Shown piece by piece: positions 8,588 through 16,537 of a stretch of DNA of 64,000 nucleotides. Source of the stretch: G963667675 sp963667675 (lineage in GTDB: Bacteria > Chloroflexota > Dehalococcoidia > Lucifugimonadales > UBA3495); NCBI GenBank assembly GCA_963667675.1, contig OY763929.1, positions 1,922,001 through 1,986,000 on the forward strand. The letters are read 5' to 3'. The notes below the pieces were generated by a model, which saw nothing but the letters and a program-made list of their open reading frames with translations, did no database searches and was not told the origin of the DNA. Position 1 is the stretch's first letter; every line of letters begins with the position of its first letter. Both the position numbers and the translations under genes were made by a program.

Positions 8588-9547
8588 GTGGAACTTCGGG
8601 AACTTATCAGCTTTTACCATGTAGCCAAACTGAGCAGCGTGTCCAAGACCGCTCGCACCCTGGAGCTGGGCCAGCCCACCGTCACCACCCATCTGCGGAA
8701 ACTTGAAGAAGAACTGGGAATCATCCTTTTTGACCGCATCAAGCGCCCCATTCGCCTCACGTCAGAAGGCGCCACTTTGTTGGATCTGGTAACCCCAGTG
8801 GTCGAGGCGGTGGACCGCCTCAAAATCCAGATGGACTATGTCGAAAAGCGCGGCTCTTTCGTGGTCGGCGCCTACCCCGACCTGGTGCTGCACCACCTGC
8901 CCAAGGCGGTGCAGACCTTCAACTCCCAGTACCCCTCCGTGCGCCTCCGCCTCATGGCCCGCCCCTACGCAACCCTGATAGAACTGGTCAAGTCTGGGGA
9001 AATAGACCTGGCCCTTTGCTCGCCCCCGCCTCCCGAGGAGGCTGGGCTTAACTTCACCCCCCTGTTCCAGTACCACGTGGTGCTCTTGACTCCCCTGGAC
9101 CATCCGTTGCTCCAGCAAGAGTCCGTCGGCCTGCACGACATTGCCGCCTGGCCCATGATCGTTCCGGGGGCCGCCAGCCTGACCCGCCGCAAGGTGGAAC
9201 AGGCCCTCAGAGGGACCGGCATAAACTTTGACGTAATCCTGGCCGTGGACGACACCGAGTCCATCAAGCGCTACGTGGAAATCGGCATGGGCGTGGCCGT
9301 CGCCACCGACTTCACCCTGCACCCGGCGGACCACGACCGGCTGGGAGTGGTGCGGCTGGGCCATCTTTTCGAGTCCTCGGACATCGGCGTCTGCACACTC
9401 AAGGGCAAGTTCCTGGGCCAGGCCGTGGGCAACTTCATAGAGACAGCCTCGGAAGTCCTGCGGGAGTTCCATCCCGAACCGTGGGCCTGGCAGGACGACG
9501 CGGCTCAAAACACCCAGTTGGCAGGAGCGACCGCCGCCAGGGCCTAG
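8588..9547 (+). CDS. LysR-family transcriptional regulator
   Basis: One-component regulator: winged helix-turn-helix in residues 1-60 (SSVSKTARTLELGQPTVTTH, with ELGIILFDR following) and a periplasmic-binding-type effector domain from about 85 to 300. The start chosen is GTG at 8588, preceded by GAGGG at about 9 bases, giving 319 residues, the usual LysR length; the extra upstream in-frame residues are not homologous. The effector is unknown. The C-terminal domain resembles CysB/CbbR-like proteins only in general layout. The divergent ferredoxin gene is the most likely local target. Confidence 0.9.
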   Translation: MELRELISFYHVAKLSSVSKTARTLELGQPTVTTHLRKLEEELGIILFDRIKRPIRLTSEGATLLDLVTPVVEAVDRLKIQMDYVEKRGSFVVGAYPDLVLHHLPKAVQTFNSQYPSVRLRLMARPYATLIELVKSGEIDLALCSPPPPEEAGLNFTPLFQYHVVLLTPLDHPLLQQESVGLHDIAAWPMIVPGAASLTRRKVEQALRGTGINFDVILAVDDTESIKRYVEIGMGVAVATDFTLHPADHDRLGVVRLGHLFESSDIGVCTLKGKFLGQAVGNFIETASEVLREFHPEPWAWQDDAAQNTQLAGATAARA

Positions 9548-9556
9548 CCCGCCCCT

Positions 9557-9778
9557 CTAGCCCGGCTCCGGCTCGCTTGTTTGCCCGGCCGCCTGCCTGG
9601 GAATTACTTCTTTCACCCGTCTCTCCAGGTACGATCTGGGCAATAGCAGATAACGCTGGCACTTCTGGCAGGCTAACCCGATGTCTGCGCCCAGGCGCCT
9701 GACCTCCCACAGGAACCCGCCGCAGGGGTGCGCCTTTTTCATGCGGACCACGTCTCCAGTCCTCAGTTCGAGGGCCAT
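9557..9778 (-). CDS. DUF951 family small protein
   Basis: A 73-residue protein with the DUF951 signature: LRTGDVVRMKKAHPCGGFLW, then GADIGLACQKCQRYLLLPR. The Cys of HPCGG and the CQKC pair are probable zinc ligands. The family is widespread in Firmicutes and Chloroflexota and of unknown function, often next to ychF or parB; here its start overlaps the pyrF end by 16 bases, so both are probably co-translated. Confidence 0.85.
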   Translation of the reverse strand: MALELRTGDVVRMKKAHPCGGFLWEVRRLGADIGLACQKCQRYLLLPRSYLERRVKEVIPRQAAGQTSEPEPG

Positions 9779-10608
9779 CCCTTGCCGTCCTGGGTCAGGA
9801 CTTGGTTAATCCGCCCCCGCAACGCTTCCGCCTCCCTGCGGGCCGCATCGGCGTAGTCGGGGCCGGTAGAGGCGTAGATGATGCCCCTGGATGAGTTGAT
9901 CACCGCCAGCCTGCCCCTGGAGTCCGTCCCAGCCCGCACTGCCGCTTCCAGGTCTCCCCCCTGGGCGCCGACTCCCGGTATCAGCAAGGGCATTTCGGGA
10001 CACGTGCGCCGCACCTCTTCCAGCTGTTGTGGCGAGGTGGCCCCCACCACCAGGCCCAGGTTCCCGTTAGTGTTCCAGTCCCGGCACAGCCCTGCCAGGT
10101 GCTGGTACAGTGGCCGCGGGCCTGCCGGAGTCTCTACCGTCATGTCCTGAAGCTCCGCCGAGCCCGGATTTGACCCCCGGCACCAGACAAACACCCCCCG
10201 CTCCTCGTAGGCCAGAAACGGCGCTACGGAGTCCTCTCCGCCCCAAGCATTGACCGTGACTGCGTCAAACCCCCACGCGTCGAACGCGGCCCTGGCGTAG
10301 GCCTCCGCGGATGGGCCCACGTCGCCCCGCTTGGCGTCTCCTATGACCACCGCTTGTGGGGCAGCCTCTCGGATGTATTCGACAGTCCGGCCCAAAGCCT
10401 CCAGTCCGGGAATACCCAGGGCCTCGTAGAAGGCCGCATTGGGCTTGTAAGCGCATACCAGGTCCGCGGTTGCGTCTACAATGGCCTTGTTGAACATCAG
10501 CGTGTCGGCCACCGCCATTTGCATGGGATCTGGGTCCAGTCCCACGCAGAGCAGGCTCTGGCTAACTTCACAGGCCCGCTCCAGCCGTGCCAAGAACGTA
10601 TCAGGCAT
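9763..10608 (-). CDS. pyrF: Orotidine 5'-phosphate decarboxylase (type 2)
   Basis: Last step of UMP synthesis. 281 residues, the longer type 2 subfamily also found in actinobacteria and Bacteroidetes. The catalytic motif DAKRGDVGPSAEAYA near residue 88 supplies the Asp-Lys-Asp network; LLCVGLDPDP near residue 18 binds the base, and NSSRGIIYAS near residue 245 the phosphate. No ribosome site precedes the ATG, whereas a consensus TATAAT ends 6 bases upstream, so the message may be leaderless. It completes the pathway started by pyrB-carB at the left end. Confidence 0.95.
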   Translation of the reverse strand: MPDTFLARLERACEVSQSLLCVGLDPDPMQMAVADTLMFNKAIVDATADLVCAYKPNAAFYEALGIPGLEALGRTVEYIREAAPQAVVIGDAKRGDVGPSAEAYARAAFDAWGFDAVTVNAWGGEDSVAPFLAYEERGVFVWCRGSNPGSAELQDMTVETPAGPRPLYQHLAGLCRDWNTNGNLGLVVGATSPQQLEEVRRTCPEMPLLIPGVGAQGGDLEAAVRAGTDSRGRLAVINSSRGIIYASTGPDYADAARREAEALRGRINQVLTQDGKGWPSN

Positions 10609-10614
10609 GGGTCA

Positions 10615-10620
10615 ATTATA
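10615..10620 (-). promoter_or_regulatory. -10 box (TATAAT) of pyrF, leaderless start
   Basis: Read on the minus strand, TATAAT (10620 to 10615) is followed by TGACCC and then the pyrF ATG, so the first transcribed base would be at or next to the A of the start codon. No clear -35 box at 16-18 bases. Confidence 0.45.
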
Positions 10621-10770
10621 TCCCCCGGCATTGGTCAACTGCTATCGGCGGCGACGCAGTTTGCCCCTCCCCGGCGCCGGTTGATACCATTACCGCTCCA
10701 CGCCGGGGATTGGGCAGCTTGGATAGTCTTCCCCGGCGCCTCTAACGATGCAAGCCAACTTGGAGGACTG

Positions 10771-11460
10771 GTGGACTATCCCTCGGGCCTGACCGAAGGC
10801 CGGTTCAAAGCCAGGCTCAACCGGTTTCTGGCCGTAGTCGAGATCCAGGGCCGGGAGGTCGCTGTCCACGTGGCCAATTCCGGCCGCATGCGTGAGATGC
10901 TGGTGCCCGGGTACCGCGTCCTGATTTCTCCCAAGCCCGGCGACCACCGCAAGACCAAGTACGACCTGGCCCTGGTGGACATGGGAACGGCCCTGGCCTC
11001 TGCGGACGCCCGGCTGCCCAACGCCCTGGTCGCCGAGGCCTTTGCCCAAGGGCGGCTGCCCCAATTTCGAGACTATTCCGACATGCAGGCAGAAGTCGTA
11101 TTCGGCGAAAGCCGGCTGGACCTCCGGCTGCAAGGCCCAGTCGGTCTCTGCTACGTGGAGACCAAGTCCGTCACCTTGGTCGTGGACGGCGTGGGCCTCT
11201 TCCCCGACGCTCCCACAACCCGGGGCGCCAAGCACGTGCGCAGCCTAGCCCAGGCGGTAAAAGCCGGACACCGGGCCGCCGTGGTATTCGTAGTCCAACG
11301 AGACGACGCCCATGCCCTGCGGCCCCACGACGAGGCAGACCCGGACTTCGGCGCAGCCCTCCGCGAAAGCGTCGCCGCCGGCGTGGAAGCCTTCGCCTAC
11401 GCCTGCCGGGTAACGGAAACCGGCATAACCCTCGACCGCAGCTTACCGGTGCTCCTTTGA
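10771..11460 (+). CDS. sfsA: SfsA family protein (sugar fermentation stimulation homologue)
   Basis: SfsA family: N-terminal OB-like nucleic-acid-binding domain and C-terminal nuclease-like fold. Recognisable motifs are RFLAVVEIQGREVAVHVANS near the start, PNALVAEAF near residue 85, YVETKSVTL near residue 128 and FPDAPTTRGAKHVRSL near residue 142. The start chosen is GTG at 10771, 4 bases after GGAGG, giving 229 residues, near the usual 230-240. Upstream in-frame sequence lies antisense to pyrF and is not homologous. The physiological role in this organism is unknown. Confidence 0.9.
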   Translation: MDYPSGLTEGRFKARLNRFLAVVEIQGREVAVHVANSGRMREMLVPGYRVLISPKPGDHRKTKYDLALVDMGTALASADARLPNALVAEAFAQGRLPQFRDYSDMQAEVVFGESRLDLRLQGPVGLCYVETKSVTLVVDGVGLFPDAPTTRGAKHVRSLAQAVKAGHRAAVVFVVQRDDAHALRPHDEADPDFGAALRESVAAGVEAFAYACRVTETGITLDRSLPVLL

Positions 11461-11528
11461 GCGAATCTCCGACTGTGCCCAACAACAAGGCCCCCATCCC
11501 CATAGGGCGGCCATGCCCCCGGAAAGGT

Positions 11529-11549
11529 GGCAGGCTGTCCGTTCGTCCT
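11529..11549 (+). repeat. Left half of the interspersed repeat split by the IS110 element
   Basis: GGCAGGCTGTCCGTTCGTCC followed by T, identical over 21 bases to 12760-12780. It ends at the CT dinucleotide (11548-11549), the recombination core expected for IS110 elements. Joined to GAGCCCGTCGAAGGGG after the right core at 12691-12692, it rebuilds an intact member of the repeat family. Confidence 0.75.
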
Positions 11550-11559
11550 TGTATCTTAA

Positions 11560-11700
11560 ACATGGACGTGGCAGACCGTTTCGTCCCAGGTCGGAAGACC
11601 GTACCTCAGCAGGGTCGTCACGTCCTGCCTACTCGGAGCCCGAACAGTTGACCGGGCAGTGGAGCCCGAATTATGCAAGGATGGGTCAGAGTTAGGGAGA
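11560..11700 (+). ncRNA. Candidate IS110 bridge RNA with target and donor guides
   Basis: Left-end non-coding RNA expected for the IS110 group. Stem 1: GGACGTG (11564-11570) with CACGTCC (11619-11625), extended by GACC (11574-11577) with GGTC (11613-11616), holding an inner hairpin GGTC-GGAA-GACC (11589-11600). In that loop, TTCGTCC (11580-11586) equals the left target 11542-11548, and CTCAG (11605-11609) complements CTGAG at the right junction. Second unit: stem TGACC (11649-11653) with GGTCA (11684-11688). There ACAGTTG (11644-11650) equals the left donor 12684-12690, and ATGCAAG (11673-11679) complements CTTGTAT (11548-11554) with one G-T pair. Exact ends are not determined. Confidence 0.75.
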
Positions 11701-11724
11701 GACATCTTTGGAGGAGGTGGATGT

Positions 11725-12675
11725 ATGAACCAAGAATCCTTGTTGTTTGTTGGCATCGATGTTTCCAAGGACCGCTTGGATGTGGCGGTGCGGCCTACCG
11801 GTGAGGCTTGGCAGGTCTCCCACGACTCTCGGGGGATCAGCCGGCTGGTGAAACGTCTTGGGAAATTGGCGCCCCAATTGGTGGTGCTGGAAGCCACCGG
11901 TGGAATGGAAATGGCCCTGGCGGCAGAATTGGCCAGCTCCCAACTGGCTATAGCGGTAGTCAATCCCCGGCAGGCGCGGGACTTCGCCCGCGCTGGCGGG
12001 AAACTGGCCAAAACCGATGCCCTGGACGCCCACGCCCTGGCACACTTCGCCCAGGCCATGCGTCCGGCCCCCAGACCCCTGCCAGGCCCCGACGCCCAGG
12101 AACTAAAGGCTCTGGTCGCCCGAAGGCGCCAACTGGTGGAAATGATCACCTCAGAGAGAAACCGGTTCAAAACTGCCACCAAGCGTATACGCCCCACGGT
12201 CCAAGACCACATCCTTTGGTTGGAAGAGAACCTGAAGGGTCTGGACCAGGACTTGGGAGACTTCATCAGTTCTTCCCCCATGTGGAAGGACAAAGACCAA
12301 TTGCTTAGAAGCACTCCAGGTGTGGGGCCGGTCCTATCCATGACTCTCTTGTCCGACCTGCCCGAACTGGGCGCCTTGAACCGCGGTGAGATCGCCGCTC
12401 TGGTGGGCGTGGCGCCCTTCAACCGGGACAGCGGCGCCCTGAGGGGTAAACGCCAGGTATGGGGAGGGCGCAGTCAGGTGCGGGCTGCACTCTACATGGC
12501 GACCTTGGTGGCCACCCGGTACAATCCGGTCCTGCGGGACTTCTACCAGCGGCTGTGTGACGCCGGCAAACCCAAGAAAGTGGCCCTTACAGCCTGCATG
12601 CGCAAGCTGCTCACCATACTCAACGTCATGGTCAAGCACAATCGCCACTGGAGCCCTATCCCTCAATCTTCTTGA
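11725..12675 (+). CDS. IS110-family transposase (DEDD recombinase)
   Basis: RNA-guided recombinase of the IS110 family. Start ATG at 11725 behind GGAGGAGG (11710-11717), 316 residues. The RuvC-like N-terminal domain has the DEDD set D12 (FVGIDVSKD), E56 (VVLEATGG), D98 and D101 (KTDALDAHA). A coiled segment follows, then the Tnp domain with the helix-hairpin-helix stretch RSTPGVGPVLSMTLLSDLPE and the conserved serine S236 in APFNRDSGALRGKR, equivalent to the catalytic serine of the family. No frameshift or stop, so it is probably active. Confidence 0.95.
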   Translation: MNQESLLFVGIDVSKDRLDVAVRPTGEAWQVSHDSRGISRLVKRLGKLAPQLVVLEATGGMEMALAAELASSQLAIAVVNPRQARDFARAGGKLAKTDALDAHALAHFAQAMRPAPRPLPGPDAQELKALVARRRQLVEMITSERNRFKTATKRIRPTVQDHILWLEENLKGLDQDLGDFISSSPMWKDKDQLLRSTPGVGPVLSMTLLSDLPELGALNRGEIAALVGVAPFNRDSGALRGKRQVWGGRSQVRAALYMATLVATRYNPVLRDFYQRLCDAGKPKKVALTACMRKLLTILNVMVKHNRHWSPIPQSS

Positions 12676-12690
12676 CATTAAAGACAGTTG

Positions 12691-12809
12691 CTGAGCCCGT
12701 CGAAGGGGAAATCCAAGAGGGAACGGGCGAGGCTGGGGTCCGGTCGCGCGGCACACCCAGGCAGGCTGTCCGTTCGTCCTGAGGGAAATCGAAGGGGGAG
12801 CGGACAGCC
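12691..12809. repeat. Two members of an interspersed palindromic repeat next to the IS
   Basis: First member: CTGAGCCCGTCGAAGGGG at 12691-12708, the right half of the copy split by the IS110 element. Second, intact member: 12764-12809, where GGCTGTCCG (12764-12772) pairs with CGGACAGCC (12801-12809) around CTGAGGGAAATCGAAG (12779-12794). The same CTGAGC-GTCGAAG core occurs inside hsdR at 44465-44479. Such repeats are common in Chloroflexota genomes as far as I know; copy number cannot be judged here. Confidence 0.75.
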
Positions 12810-12903
12810 GTTGTTGCTAGGATCTCAGCAAGCGATAACCTAAAATCCAACGGCTTGAAGCACGTTGATCGGGCCCACACCCGCCTGTCCAACAGGAGCA
12901 CAC

Positions 12904-13656
12904 TTGCCAGACCGTAACCCAGCCAAACACATGCCCAGAAAGCCCCCAGAACGCCCAGAAAGGCCCTCCAGCCCGGCAGATGGCCGGAAGTTGCTGCAAG
13001 ACATCTACCATCGCCTCTACGCGGCCTACGGCCCCCAGGACTGGTGGCCCGGCGACGGCCCCTTCGACGTGGTGGTCGGAGCAATCCTGACCCAGGCCGC
13101 CGCCTGGACCAACGTGGAACGGGCCATAGCCGCCATGAAACAGGCCGACTGCTGGTCCATCCAGGCCATACACGCCATGCCCGTCGACGACCTGGCCCTC
13201 ATCATTCGCCCCAGCGGCTACTTCAACGCCAAGGCCCAAAAGCTCAAGGCCTTTGCCCGCCACGTAGTCGATGGATACGACGGAGACCTACAGGCATTCC
13301 TCAGCCGGGAGTTGGGCCCGCTGCGAGAGGAGCTGCTGTCCATTTACGGCATCGGCCCCGAGACCGCCGACGACATCCTGGTCTACGCCGCCGAAAAACC
13401 CTCTTTCGTCATCGACGCCTACACCCGCAGGGTCGTCCAACGTTTGGGTCTGCTACCCCTGGACGCCAAGTCCAGCTACCAGGCCTACCAGGACCTGTTC
13501 CACGCCAACCTGGACGATGACGTGCCCCTGTTCAACGAGTATCATGCCCTGCTGGACCGCCACGCCAAGGACACTTGCGCCAAGGTCCCCCGCTGCTCAA
13601 CTTGCTGCCTCAAAGACATCTGCGCCACCGGGATAGCCGCCGCCAACTTGACATAA
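12904..13656 (+). CDS. Endonuclease III-like DNA glycosylase with Fe-S cluster
   Basis: HhH-GPD base-excision glycosylase. Start taken as TTG at 12904, 5 bases after AGGAG (12894-12898); ATG at 12931 is an alternative. 250 residues. The helix-hairpin-helix is LLSIYGIGPETADDILVYA and the catalytic Asp lies in FVIDAYTRRV. The hairpin has Glu where Nth has its lyase lysine, so it is probably a monofunctional glycosylase of the MagIII/related branch acting on alkylated or mismatched bases. A C-terminal cluster C-x5-C-x2-C-x5-C (CAKVPRCSTCCLKDIC) would hold a 4Fe-4S centre. Substrate unknown. Confidence 0.85.
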   Translation: MPDRNPAKHMPRKPPERPERPSSPADGRKLLQDIYHRLYAAYGPQDWWPGDGPFDVVVGAILTQAAAWTNVERAIAAMKQADCWSIQAIHAMPVDDLALIIRPSGYFNAKAQKLKAFARHVVDGYDGDLQAFLSRELGPLREELLSIYGIGPETADDILVYAAEKPSFVIDAYTRRVVQRLGLLPLDAKSSYQAYQDLFHANLDDDVPLFNEYHALLDRHAKDTCAKVPRCSTCCLKDICATGIAAANLT

Positions 13657-13740
13657 CCGCATCTTCTTTCTTCAAATAGTCCCTGCACCACCGGTTAGTC
13701 CTCCACCTCCCGACCAGTCACCGGATCTGAGCGCAAATTT

Positions 13741-13769
13741 TTGACAGAGTATTGCCCTTGGACTAGACT
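13741..13769 (+). promoter_or_regulatory. Promoter of the lipoprotein gene
   Basis: TTGACA (13741-13746), 17-base spacer, TAGACT (13764-13769). It lies about 70 bases before the lipoprotein ATG at 13842, with AGGAG near 13828 as ribosome site. Confidence 0.6.
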
Positions 13770-13841
13770 CAGGCCGCTCTCTCACTTCCTTTTGTCGTCA
13801 GATTCGTCACCTACTGGTGGTTTTTCTAGGAGTTAGGCGCC

Positions 13842-14741
13842 ATGAATCTACCGCACCTGAACGCTTTGATGTCAGCCTTACGCCTGGTATTCCTGGTAGC
13901 TGCTCTCTGGCTATTCCTCGCCTGCGATGCCGAGGGTCCGACAGCGACGGCAGTCGCGATCCCAACGGCGACACCCACTCCCACAGCGACATCCAGCCCG
14001 ACGGCGACACCCAGTCCCACGGCGATACCCACACCTACCACGGCGCCTACCCCTACACCTGCCCCCAGTCCAACAACGGCTGTTCCCAGCCCGACGGTGG
14101 CTCCAGTACCGGATGACGTCGAATTCAACTTCAGTTTCGAGAACGACGCCGAGGGTTGGGTGGTGGGGTTCGCAGACCTGCCTGTCAACTACGACCAGTC
14201 AACCTACGAGTTGGACCACGAGCATCGTCCGCTTCCCGATGGCCTTGAAGGCGGCGGTATCTACGTCCAGGGACACAACCGCAGCGACGACCTGTTCATG
14301 TTCCTGAAGAGACTGGTTGACGGGCTGAGGCCGGACACGACGTATGCGGTCTCGGTGTCCGTAGACCTGACCACCAACGTCCCCGCCGGATTGGTCGGCA
14401 TCGGCGGCGCACCCGGCGAGAGCGTCTACGTGAAAGCTGGGGCTTCTACCGTCGAGCCGTTGGCCGTGGAGGACGACAGCAGGCATCTCAGGATGAACAT
14501 CGACAAAGGCAATCAGTCCAACGGCGGCGAAGCCATGGTGGTGCTGGGGGATGTGGCTCACCCCGAGGTGGCGAACGACGAATACCGCATCAAGACCCTC
14601 GACAACACCGCCCTGTCCCTGAGCGTTGCCACCGACAGCGAAGGACAGGCCTGGCTGATCGTCGGCACTGACTCCGGCTTCGAGGGCCTCAGCCGGTTCT
14701 ACTACGCCCGTATCTCTTACGTCCTGTCCCCGATGGCTTGA
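13842..14741 (+). CDS. Thr/Pro-rich linker lipoprotein, function unknown
   Basis: A secreted, lipid-anchored protein. Residues 1-27 form a signal peptide ending in the lipobox-like LFLAC, so Cys28 should be acylated. Residues about 30-88 are a low-complexity TPTPTATPSPTA linker. The remaining 210 residues form a beta-rich domain (NFSFENDAEGWVVGFADLPV) resembling a carbohydrate-binding-module or jelly-roll fold. I do not recognise a specific family. A TTGACA promoter precedes it. The linker DNA is repetitive and could vary in length between strains. Confidence 0.75.
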   Translation: MNLPHLNALMSALRLVFLVAALWLFLACDAEGPTATAVAIPTATPTPTATSSPTATPSPTAIPTPTTAPTPTPAPSPTTAVPSPTVAPVPDDVEFNFSFENDAEGWVVGFADLPVNYDQSTYELDHEHRPLPDGLEGGGIYVQGHNRSDDLFMFLKRLVDGLRPDTTYAVSVSVDLTTNVPAGLVGIGGAPGESVYVKAGASTVEPLAVEDDSRHLRMNIDKGNQSNGGEAMVVLGDVAHPEVANDEYRIKTLDNTALSLSVATDSEGQAWLIVGTDSGFEGLSRFYYARISYVLSPMA

Positions 14742-14833
14742 CACCCCCCACTGTCACAACCCCATTGACAGCCCCGAAAGCCGATAGGCAAACTAGAAAT
14801 ATATCTCTCAGACGCCAGCGAATAAGCTAATTG
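14741..14833 (+). promoter_or_regulatory. Leader copy A of the restriction-modification pair, with operator-like palindrome
   Basis: CTGTCA (14751-14756), 9 bases, TGACAG (14766-14771) form a perfect inverted repeat overlapping a TTGACA -35 box (14765-14770). CAAACT (14789-14794) is a weak -10. The methylase ATG follows at 14834. A diverged second copy of this whole leader lies at 17560-17651 on the far side of the cassette. Confidence 0.6.
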
Positions 14834-16537
14834 ATGGCAACGCCTGAACTAACTGATATAGAGACTCCGCCGCAGGGATCTGGCGCCATCACGTTCGGCG
14901 TATTCCCGGTTGGGCTGAGTATTCCCATGCCCTCTGCGTACTCCACGCCGGTGGAATACGCAGAGACTCTCGGCCAAGCCTACCTTTCCTTCGCCAAGCA
15001 TGCTAAACGAAAGAATGGTGGGCATTACCTGACGCCCGCTCCTATCTCCAAATTCATGGCAGGCTGTTCTTCCTACTCGGAGCCGCACATACGTGTACTC
15101 GATCCGGGGAGTGGCGCAGGCATACTGTCTGCTGCGGTGTGTGAAGCGGCCGTGAGCAGTGGGGCAGTCAGAAGTCTGCATATCGATGCCTATGAGACCG
15201 ACCCAGTGCTTGCCGGACTGAGCCGTCTCGTGCTTGTCTTCTCACGCAATTGGCTTGCTCAACGTGATGTCGAACTGACTTTTGATATGCGACAGCGTGA
15301 CTTCGTGTTGGACAACGCCGCCACTCTCGACGGGAACTCTAAGAGCAATCTATCTGGAAGAGGCCGTATCAGCCGCTGCACCGAATACGGCCTTGTGATT
15401 TCTAATCCCCCGTACTTCAAGATAGGGAAGGACGACCCCAGGGCTGTCGCATGGGCGTCCATCGTGCATGGGCAGCCCAATATCTACGCCCTGTTCATGG
15501 CGGTTTCCGCCGAGCTCCTGTCCGAGTCGGGCAAGCTCGTGTACATCGTTCCCAGGAGCTTTGCATCCGGGCCGTATTTCAGGAGGTTCCGGGAGGTTTT
15601 CTTTCAGCGCGTCGCTCCAACAGCCGTCCATCTCTTCGAGTCCAGGAAAGACGTCTTTAAGAACCAGACCGTCCTCCAAGAGAGCCTCGTGATAGCGGCG
15701 CGGAGCCGAATGGAAGGGGAAGCCGTCAGCGAGGACCGAGTCCTTGTGTCTCACAGTAAGGCGGCTCACGATATCGCTGACCGTCAACAGTTCATACTGG
15801 ACCTGCATTCCGTACTAGACTTGACCAGCGAAAACAAGGAATTGTCTATTCCCCTGCGCACAGAGGACCTAGAATTAGTAGCGGCCATACGGTCGTGGCC
15901 CAACACACTCCACTCCCTTGGTCTGGAAATCTCCACGGGCCCCGTGGTGCCTTTCAGAGCCACCAAATACCTCGCCCATGACCAGATTGGATTCTCCAAA
16001 GTTCCACTATTGTGGATGCAGCACGTCCACCCTATGCGAACTATCTGGCCCTCGGCGACAACGGAAAAGCAACAGTGGATTGAAGCCGCGGCAGACTCAA
16101 CTAAGCTACTGGTAAAGGACGCTACCTATGTCCTCCTTCGTCGCTTCAGCGCCAAGGAGGAGAAACGTCGTCTGGTTGCCGCACCCCTCATTCAGGGATC
16201 ATTGAATGCTGGCATGGTGGGACTAGAGAACCACCTGAACTACATTCGCGGAATATCAAGACAACTGGATGATCAACTCGCCTTTGGACTCTCGGCCCTG
16301 CTCAACTCAACATTCCTGGACCGCTACTTCCGCATCTCCAACGGCAACACTCAAGTCAGCGCTGCCGAACTCAGGGCCATGCCCCTTCCGTCCGAGCAGG
16401 ACATTCGTTCAATCGGTTCAGAGGCCCAAGGTCGAATCGGCTATGGGACTGACCTCTCCATCCTTGACGCTATCGTCTCCGAGACACTCGACCTCTCCCC
16501 CGAACTTGGTATAGGGCTTAAGCCAGCGGCAAGATGA
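14834..16537 (+). CDS. Type II DNA adenine N6-methyltransferase, PstI/BsuBI-system partner
   Basis: Protective methyltransferase of a type II restriction pair. 567 residues from ATG 14834 (a TTG lies one codon earlier). The S-adenosylmethionine motif I is VLDPGSGAGILS near residue 90, and the catalytic motif IV is SNPPYFK near residue 190, giving the gamma-class order for N6-adenine methylases; the C-terminal 300 residues are the target-recognition region. It overlaps the endonuclease start by 4 bases (ATGA). From its partner, the predicted target is CTGCAG. Confidence 0.9.
   Translation: MATPELTDIETPPQGSGAITFGVFPVGLSIPMPSAYSTPVEYAETLGQAYLSFAKHAKRKNGGHYLTPAPISKFMAGCSSYSEPHIRVLDPGSGAGILSAAVCEAAVSSGAVRSLHIDAYETDPVLAGLSRLVLVFSRNWLAQRDVELTFDMRQRDFVLDNAATLDGNSKSNLSGRGRISRCTEYGLVISNPPYFKIGKDDPRAVAWASIVHGQPNIYALFMAVSAELLSESGKLVYIVPRSFASGPYFRRFREVFFQRVAPTAVHLFESRKDVFKNQTVLQESLVIAARSRMEGEAVSEDRVLVSHSKAAHDIADRQQFILDLHSVLDLTSENKELSIPLRTEDLELVAAIRSWPNTLHSLGLEISTGPVVPFRATKYLAHDQIGFSKVPLLWMQHVHPMRTIWPSATTEKQQWIEAAADSTKLLVKDATYVLLRRFSAKEEKRRLVAAPLIQGSLNAGMVGLENHLNYIRGISRQLDDQLAFGLSALLNSTFLDRYFRISNGNTQVSAAELRAMPLPSEQDIRSIGSEAQGRIGYGTDLSILDAIVSETLDLSPELGIGLKPAAR

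Larger units (their letters stand above)
11550..12690 (+). mobile_element. IS110-family insertion sequence, 1141 bases, with CT cores at both junctions
   Basis: A single transposase gene (11725-12675) with a 175-base non-coding left end and a 15-base right end. No terminal inverted repeats, as usual for IS110. Left core CT is 11548-11549, right core CT is 12691-12692. Boundaries are fixed by four agreements: outside sequences TTCGTCC|CT side and CT|GAG are halves of one repeat, and the bridge-RNA region contains segments matching left target, right target, left donor (ACAGTTG) and right donor ends. It landed in a CTGAGC-GTCGAAG repeat between sfsA and the DNA glycosylase gene, harming no gene. 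Confidence 0.85.

Noticed and set aside
12760..12780. Second copy of the 21-base repeat taken as the right end of the IS110 element
   Set aside because: The donor guide ACAGTTG matches 12684-12690, not this site, and the copy here belongs to an intact hairpin (12764-12809), so the IS ends at 12690.
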